Below, piece after piece: positions 58,019 through 64,000 of a stretch of 64,000 nt of DNA; position 1 is the stretch's first letter; every line of letters starts with the position of its first letter. The notes beneath the pieces are model-generated. The model was given only the letters and a program-made list of their open reading frames with translations, searched no databases and was not told the DNA's origin. Position numbers and translations under genes: made by a program. Source of the stretch: Kingdonia uniflora (lineage: Eukaryota; Streptophyta; Magnoliopsida; Ranunculales; Circaeasteraceae); the NCBI GenBank assembly GCA_014058105.1, contig JACGCM010002207.1:248001-312000 (forward strand), given 5' to 3'.

Positions 58019-58916
58019 AAGAAGAGCTTCGAGCTATGAATTAGCGTAATGTAGTGTGCAAAACGATATGTAAAAATGTCTGGAAGATTTGTTATCTGTA
58101 AAGTATTCTATAAATTTTGAGATGTAAGAAATATTCGTGCTAATGAAAACTTCGTGCTCTTCCAATTTTGCATTTTGTTTCGAACTGACAATTATGTGGC
58201 TAACATACTTGTAAACTATCGTGTTTGATAAGGGAAATTGCAAACTGAGTAACTCGAACTTGAATTAAAATGTGAGGAAGTAAAAAATGGTGAAAATGAA
58301 TTTTTTGGCATCTGTTGAAGTGCGACAAAACATTTGTGCTGAACTAAAAGAGGTTTAGTTGGTGCGGGCTATCAGACACCAAGTTATTGTGGAATATTCT
58401 TAAACAAATTGAACTGTAGTGAACTTAGTACGTATATCAGTAAAGGTAGTGGGAAGTGAGGTTGAAAATGGAAAGTTTGAAAATGTAATGAGGTCGTTTG
58501 ATGAATGTAAGCAAACAAGTGGCAAGGATGATTGCACTGATTTGAGAAAAACTGGTATGTGTACGAGCTGATGCTGAAAAATGTCTTGATGTAGGTAGGT
58601 AAATGTTATATGCCCGTAGGTGCTTTGTTTGAGCTACTGCTGGAGGTACTTGAATATTCTTTGCGGATCCATCTTTGCGGATGTGTTATTTGTGCGAATA
58701 AGATCTGAGAAAATATTTCGTGAAATTAAAAGTAGTAGCTGTCAAAATATTCTCGAATTTCTACTGATATTCTTGTTTCCAAAAATTTGTTCTTGGGGAG
58801 ACGATTTTGATGGTGTCAAAAGATCCTCATGTTGGCTATATAAAATGTTGATCTTTATCTACTATGCCTTGTATCTTATGCAGGAAAAGCTTATTGTTGA
58901 TTAATTTCAAGTAACC

Positions 58917-59268
58917 ATGGTGAGGACATGTTCTCAGCGTGTTCGTCATGCAGAGGAAGGTAGGTTGAATATCAAAGTGGCTAAACTCTGTGAGCGCTAC
59001 TTTCGCCTGGTGCCTTATAATGCTGTGTTACCAGAGTGGTCGCAAAAGTTGGGCGGGTTAGATGACGAAGGCAGGCGTGCAGAGTATGATCGATTTTTCT
59101 GGTATGACGTGTTCTGTGAGTTGTTGTTGGATACAACTTTATGAAAAGAAGTTGTTCGAGAGATTGCATGGGACAAGCTTGCTGAAGAAGATGAGAGAGC
59201 AGCAGGAGGGGAGATAATACCATGTGGTGTAGTGAATCATCCGGGCTGCTTTAACTGCAACTACATGT
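58917..59268 (+). pseudogene. Small frame MVRTCSQ, possible third family member
   Basis: From ATG 58917: MVRTCSQRVRHAEEGRLNIK, VAKLCERYFRLVPYNAVLPE, DRFFWYDVFCELLLDTTL, TGA at 59142, then KEVVREIAWDKLAEEDERAA and NHPGCFNCNYM with TGA. The start (M-V-x-T-x-x-Q), a helix leading to RYF, then an acidic region resemble the 57414 and 24490 frames, but similarity is weak. CCATGG at the start is a good initiation context. Confidence 0.5.
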
Positions 59269-59741
59269 GATTGTAAGCTTTAACTTTGAGAGCTAAAAAT
59301 AAAGAAGTAATCTGTTTGCAGTGTTATATTTTTGTTATCTGCTGAATGTAAAATAATGCGAATTGAATCTGCGAACTGGAAGAAATAAGATCAATGTGTT
59401 TGTTGAATTGCTCATGTGGCAAATATTGTGGATTACAGTTGTTTAATTTTAACAACTGTGCATATAATTTTTGAATTTTGAATACTTAGCTATTTTAGGA
59501 ATGACGTATATTATGGTACGATCTTGGTTGAGTATAAAAGTAAGGTGACAGACCGTTTAGATTGTCTTGGGAAGGAGGGAAATAATTTTTTAATGGCTGA
59601 AAGTAGAGACAGATGTGATAACAGTTGACGTGATCACAAAAGTTATGATGACGTTATGAGAAGAAAAGACATGCCTGTAGGGGCAGTAGGGGTGAACGAC
59701 GCGTGTCTGAAATAGTCATCGTTTCATAAACTAAGGGAGAG

Positions 59742-59750
59742 TATAAAAAC
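59742..59750 (+). promoter_or_regulatory. Candidate TATA box before the coiled-coil gene
   Basis: GTATAAAAAC is followed by a CT-rich tract (TTGTCTCTCTCTCCCTC), a common plant core-promoter arrangement, about 50 bases before the first coding-like exon. Confidence 0.5.
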
Positions 59751-59795
59751 TTGTCTCTCTCTCCCTCATAAATTATCTACAGTTATAATGAGAGA

Positions 59796-62700
59796 AAAAG
59801 TGGTATAACTAATGTGTCTAGAGATAGGAAACGTTTGAGTTCTGAGTATAATTTGGTAGAGAAAGCTTCATCTGGTGAGAGAACTGTGTTGAAGAAACAA
59901 CGTAATCAATCACGCTCTATGAAAGTTGTTGGCAAAGTAAAAGATTGTGGATCTTCTAGTACAGGTTTGTAACTTTGTTTTTCTGTTTTGATTGTATTGT
60001 CTAGTGCTCTGTATATGATGTTATATGTTCATCGCCTTTGTATATGATTGATTTGGGGATATCAAATTTGAGAAGTAGGGACTAAGAAATTATTGTTTGC
60101 CAAAAGCTTTGGATTTTTTTTTTGAGAAGAAGGGGGAAAGTTGAAAATGATTTTCTATTATTTTGGAAAGTTTGAAAATAAATGCCTTGACTGGGTAAAA
60201 AGTATAAGTTGGGCTTGTTTTTGCTGTGTGTATGGTATAACATGTAATTGTGTAAGTGTTGAATCATAAAGGTATAAAAAATGATAAAAGATTATGTGTA
60301 TCTGTAGGTCTAATATGTGTTCAGAAAACATAAAGCCTATGAGTAAATTTGTAGTGTCGTCTACTTCAGAGGAAACATCATCGTCAGGTAGGGAGGACGA
60401 TTGTAGTGGTATAGAAGAGACTGTAGATAAGAGGGAAGTTACTGTAGGTGTAGAGGTTGGAATGGAAAACCTAGTGAAGTAAATAATGCTGTAGAGGGAG
60501 ATGATAGAGGAGTGAAAGATAAGTCATTTATCACATATCCTGAAGGAGTAGATGCAGATAAAGAATTTCTAAAATTTAAGAAGAAGTTAAAAAGAGAGTG
60601 AGGAAATTATGTGACGGGGCAAGGCCGGTGGTTTAAAACCTATGTACCAGGAAAAAGGGAGGAAAGAGTATACTACCAAGTTCCCTGCCTGGATATGTGA
60701 AAGAAGGAGAAAGGTATTAATGAAGATGTAGAAAATTTGTACCCACCCAAATAATAGTTTTTTGTGCTATCTGAACCATGTCGTTTATGGCCTTAAGATT
60801 CCCTTGACTTTCTTTTAAAAATGGGTTATGAATATATCGCAGTGCTGCCCTACCCAATTAAATGAGAATGTATTTGAGATGATGAGGGTGTGTGAGGCAC
60901 TGAATAATAAGTGGAAAGAGAGCGGGACTGTAAATCAGTTCATAGCAGACGACGTGCTGAAATTTTACAGACTGAAGTATGTCAAAGGTTGTAATAGCAG
61001 TTACATGTATAATGATTCTTCTAGGCCGAAGTTTTTTAACTTTGAATCTGTGGGTAGACCGTGGAACGACCACCTTGTATGGGTAGGGGCAATTGTATGT
61101 AGGTTCCAGATGAACCAGCGCTCGTCCTGAACAATAAGTATTATAATCCGAGTAAGTAATATCTGTCAACTCGACCAAACATCAGTTTGTCTTCGAGCTG
61201 CTAACCATTTCCTTGTTTTCTATTTGTCAGGTCATGATCCCAAATCTTTGCGTGATAACACAAGCTTGTTCGACTGCGTAGCCCTTGAGAAGGTCGAGTT
61301 GAAGCAAGTATTTGGTGAGTTAGGTATCCGTAGGGATAAAAGGGTAGATTCCAGAGTTCCCAAAGTGTTGTGTGCTCATGAGAATCGAGCTATGGTTGAG
61401 AAGAAGAAGACCCGTCTTCCTTTAGGTGACTTGACTGGTCTCCTGCCGCTGGAGCCACAGAATACGAGTGTTGGGCAGAAGTTATGGAGGTTGAGAAAGA
61501 CAACACCAGAAGCTTCTCCTTCTGCTGTGGTGGTGGCCCCAGGGACAGAGGGCGGTAAGCTTATTGTTAAAGGTATAGTGGAGGATCAGGTGGTGAATGA
61601 GGTCACTCCTTTAGAGGCGGACAAGAGGTCGCTGAAAAGAAAACACCATAAGCGCGAAGGCAGTAACCAAACTCACGCTAAGGCTGTAGCCAAGTGGAGA
61701 GAAATATATTAAATGTATTTTACAATGGCGAGGACTGAGCCGCAGCAGCTCGAAGATATATTTCAAGAGCAAACAATGGGTGTACGTACTGATATTCTCT
61801 ATTTACTGCCTTTGTGATTGATATATGTCTTACTAATCTTGTGTCTTGTATTGGCAGCTCTCGATGCTGATGAAGGGAGCTACAAAGTTTATTGAGAAGA
61901 GGAGTCAGGAGTTCGGAGAGCTTACTCACAGGCTTGATGCTCAAACAGCTCGGATGAAGAAGCTCAAGGAGGAGCTCAAGAAAGAGAAAGAGAGCAAGGC
62001 CGATGAGTTGAAGGCGGCTGAAGCACAGTATGAAGAGTTGTTTGAGCACGATGAGACTGCTTTACAAGCCTTCATAGAGATACGGGCAAAAAGAGACTAT
62101 TTGGTTCAATCTTATCGCTACTTTAGGTTAACTGCTGCTAATATCGATCTGGGCCGAACTGGTAGATACAAGGAGATAGTCTTTGCCCCAGCCAATGTAC
62201 CTGCCTTTCAAACTAAACAAGTCAGAGCTGCTGGTGATGCAGTGGATCCTCCATCTGAGGTAGAGAATGGCAAGAATATTTAATCAGTCTGCGGTATTCT
62301 ATTTTAAACTATGTTGTTTTATCTTGACTTTGATAAGATTATGTTCCAAAAAACTGTTAAGTTTGAAAGACATCGTTTTATTATTCTCTGTTTGAATGTT
62401 TGTATGATAACGAGAAATTTGTAATCTGTGTAGGAGATAGAGCGGTTGAGAAACACTGTTTCCACTCTGGAGAGATCGTTGTGTAGAGCGAGGGATTTTG
62501 TGACTCGTATTCAACAGGTACTAAATAAAACTGAGTATGAGAGAAGGCGGTTTAAGTATAATTCGGAGAAAAACTTTAAAGAATTATATGATCTTCAATG
62601 TAGATATGCTAAGATAAAAACAAAAAGGGATGAAGTTTTAAGAAAAAAAGAGAAAAAGGGGGGCGTTAGTACAAAAATTGAAAGACTTGGCCTGTTTTAT

Positions 62701-64000
62701 TGACCCGAGTGATAGAGCTAGGTGTTAAAAGCTTTTGATAACTTTGACATTGTATTTTGAGGCTGAAGTAGATATTGAGTAAGATTTAAGAGAAGCTTAT
62801 GTAGAACTTTTGAAGGAAACGGGTGTAGTGCCTGATCCAGCTCAAGTTTTGTTTCTTGCTCAAGAAGCACGTAATCGTTATAGTGTAGAGGCAAACAAAT
62901 GTTCAGCTCGAGCTGGTATGTCTGTTATATGGGGTGATGTAAGACCCTTACCTGATGTTCTTGGCTTTATGTATGATCGAAGAGAAATGAGGATTTTGTT
63001 TATCATAATAAGGAAAGAGCAAATAGAGGTATAAAGGAAATTAGAGGGTGAGTTAAAGGAGTTGCAAAACATGTTGACGCAAAATATGGAGCAAAATGCA
63101 TCCTTGGCAAATCAATTGACAAAAGAAACAACTGTTAGAAAGAAAGTAGAAGGTGATTTGAAAGCGTTAGGTGTATTACAAAAGGAAACGCATAAGCGTC
63201 TACACAGGGGGCATGCACAATTGAGGGAGCACTTGTATCCGTCAAGAGCAAAGGTCGTAGCTCAAATAGACCATGAACGTCATATAGAAAGTATGATTGA
63301 GTTTTATGAAGGGGAGCTAGCGAGGGTAGAAAACGAATTTATGAAATATGTAATGGATTGTGGGAAAGATTTTGATATAGAGAATGAAAAATTTGAAAAT
63401 ATGTGGTTTACAAAAGACGATGAGGAAAATATTGTTGAAAAACTAGCTCCTAGATCGAGGGAAAATTTGTCAGAAGAGGATGAAGAGGAGGTTGAGAGCC
63501 TGATACCTCAGTCACGGTGAAAGCAACGCCAACAGAAAGTGGTGACCTTTATAGCTCCTTTGGACTTGTAGGTAAACAGGTCAAAGAGTTCGAGAGATTG
63601 GGGGTAGTCCTTTCGTAGCTCGAGGAAGCGAAAGTAAAGTAGTCAAGTTTCTTACCAACTTGCATATGCATTAGATGTTTGTACACTGTTTTGATAATAA
63701 ATAAAATTTGTCATCTGTGATGATAATATAGATATAAGTAAAGATGTGGAGCGATATGACTCGAGTATTATATTTTTGAGTAAAATTGTTAACTGTGATA
63801 TGTAAACTGCTTTGATACACAAACTGGTATGTGTGTGAAAGTTAACTGTTGTTGCAGGGGAACTAGCAGAGGTTCAAAGCCAGTGTGAAGTGTTGCATGT
63901 GTTAAATGAAAAATTGAACACTGATATGAATTTTCATTAGGAAGCACTAAAAAGTGCTACTGAGTTAAATATAAAAATGGAGGTAAAAGCAACGGAAGAG
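59796..64000 (+). pseudogene. Multi-exon coiled-coil protein resembling 'putative gypsy-type transposon' proteins
   Basis: Coding-like exons are about 59796-59964, 60308-61151, 61231-61781, 61858-62259, 62434-63570 and 63858 onward past the window; exons 3, 4 and 5 join in phase at GT-AG borders (GGT|GTACGT, GAG|GTAGAG). Exon 2 carries GLKIPLT, a helix with QLNENVFEMMRVCEALNNKW, then FYRLKYVKGCNSSYMYND and RPWNDHLVWVG. This resembles the globular domain of plant 'putative gypsy-type transposon' proteins (PF04195-like). Exon 3 starts HDPKSLRDNTSLFDCVALEK. Exons 4-6 are long coiled coil (RMKKLKEELKKEKESKADEL; later LKELQNMLTQNMEQN and an acidic end). In-frame stops (for example 61710) and a frameshift in the G-run near 62658 mark it as decayed. 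Family assignment rests on pattern only. Confidence 0.6.

Noticed and set aside
58981..59223. Minus-strand frame opposite the 58917 frame
   Set aside because: Shadow of the plus-strand coding pattern; the plus frame has the better start context and family resemblance.
1..64000. tRNA, rRNA or snoRNA genes
   Set aside because: I looked for tRNA A/B-box patterns and rRNA-like blocks by eye and saw none; the primer-binding sites resembling initiator tRNA belong to LTR elements. A tRNAscan-type search would be decisive.

Overview
This window is nuclear DNA from a flowering plant, probably a eudicot; I could not identify the species. The evidence is AT-rich sequence, GT-AG introns whose reading phases match across junctions, a plant-specific WRC zinc-finger gene, a plant mobile domain, and dense nested plant transposable elements (Ty3/gypsy, Ty1/copia, LINEs, Mutator-like, hAT-like). 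I see no bacterial operons, rRNA, tRNA or CRISPR arrays. Almost every transposon reading frame is broken by stops or frameshifts, so the sequence looks like old, decaying intergenic DNA around one ordinary gene.

Layout. 1-4268: degraded Ty3/gypsy element whose integrase segment is inverted. 4489-6250: plant mobile domain relic with a 114-bp tandem duplication, then a LINE scrap. 7006-8128: small Mutator-type non-autonomous element with a near-perfect 9-bp target duplication and an inner MITE-like insertion. 8248-14973: Ty1/copia element on the minus strand. 16303-31532: a 15.2-kb Mutator-like element (MULE) with terminal inverted repeats. It carries a plus-strand MULE transposase and, as cargo, two tandem coiled-coil frames (minus), a GRF-type zinc-finger frame (plus), a short frame starting MVTTRRQ (plus) and a Ulp1/C48 SUMO-protease-like gene (minus). 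Its non-coding DNA is filled with dozens of copies of an octamer, TCATTTGT, whose orientation flips in the middle of the element.

32-34 kb: hairpin, LINE scrap and a Myb/SANT-like relic. 34525-44267: the only intact gene, a four-exon WRC-domain protein of 282 residues. Intron 1 hosts a 2.7-kb gag-only LTR element with an exact 5-bp target duplication, and intron 3 hosts a LINE. 44.8-47.3 kb: two copies of a hAT-like element, one with a perfect 8-bp target duplication. 47.4-50.2 kb: LINE fragment, a foldback element and a 203-bp MITE with a perfect 8-bp duplication. 52080-53987: short non-autonomous LTR element. 56.5 kb: an inverted LTR of the same family as the LTR at 3.9 kb. 57.4-64.0 kb: two small unrecognised frames, one homologous to the short frame inside the big MULE, then a multi-exon coiled-coil gene relic resembling plant 'putative gypsy-type transposon' proteins, which runs off the window end.

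The most interesting item is the 15.2-kb MULE: its set of cargo genes, its orientation-switched octamer array, and a cargo frame shared with an unrelated locus 33 kb away.
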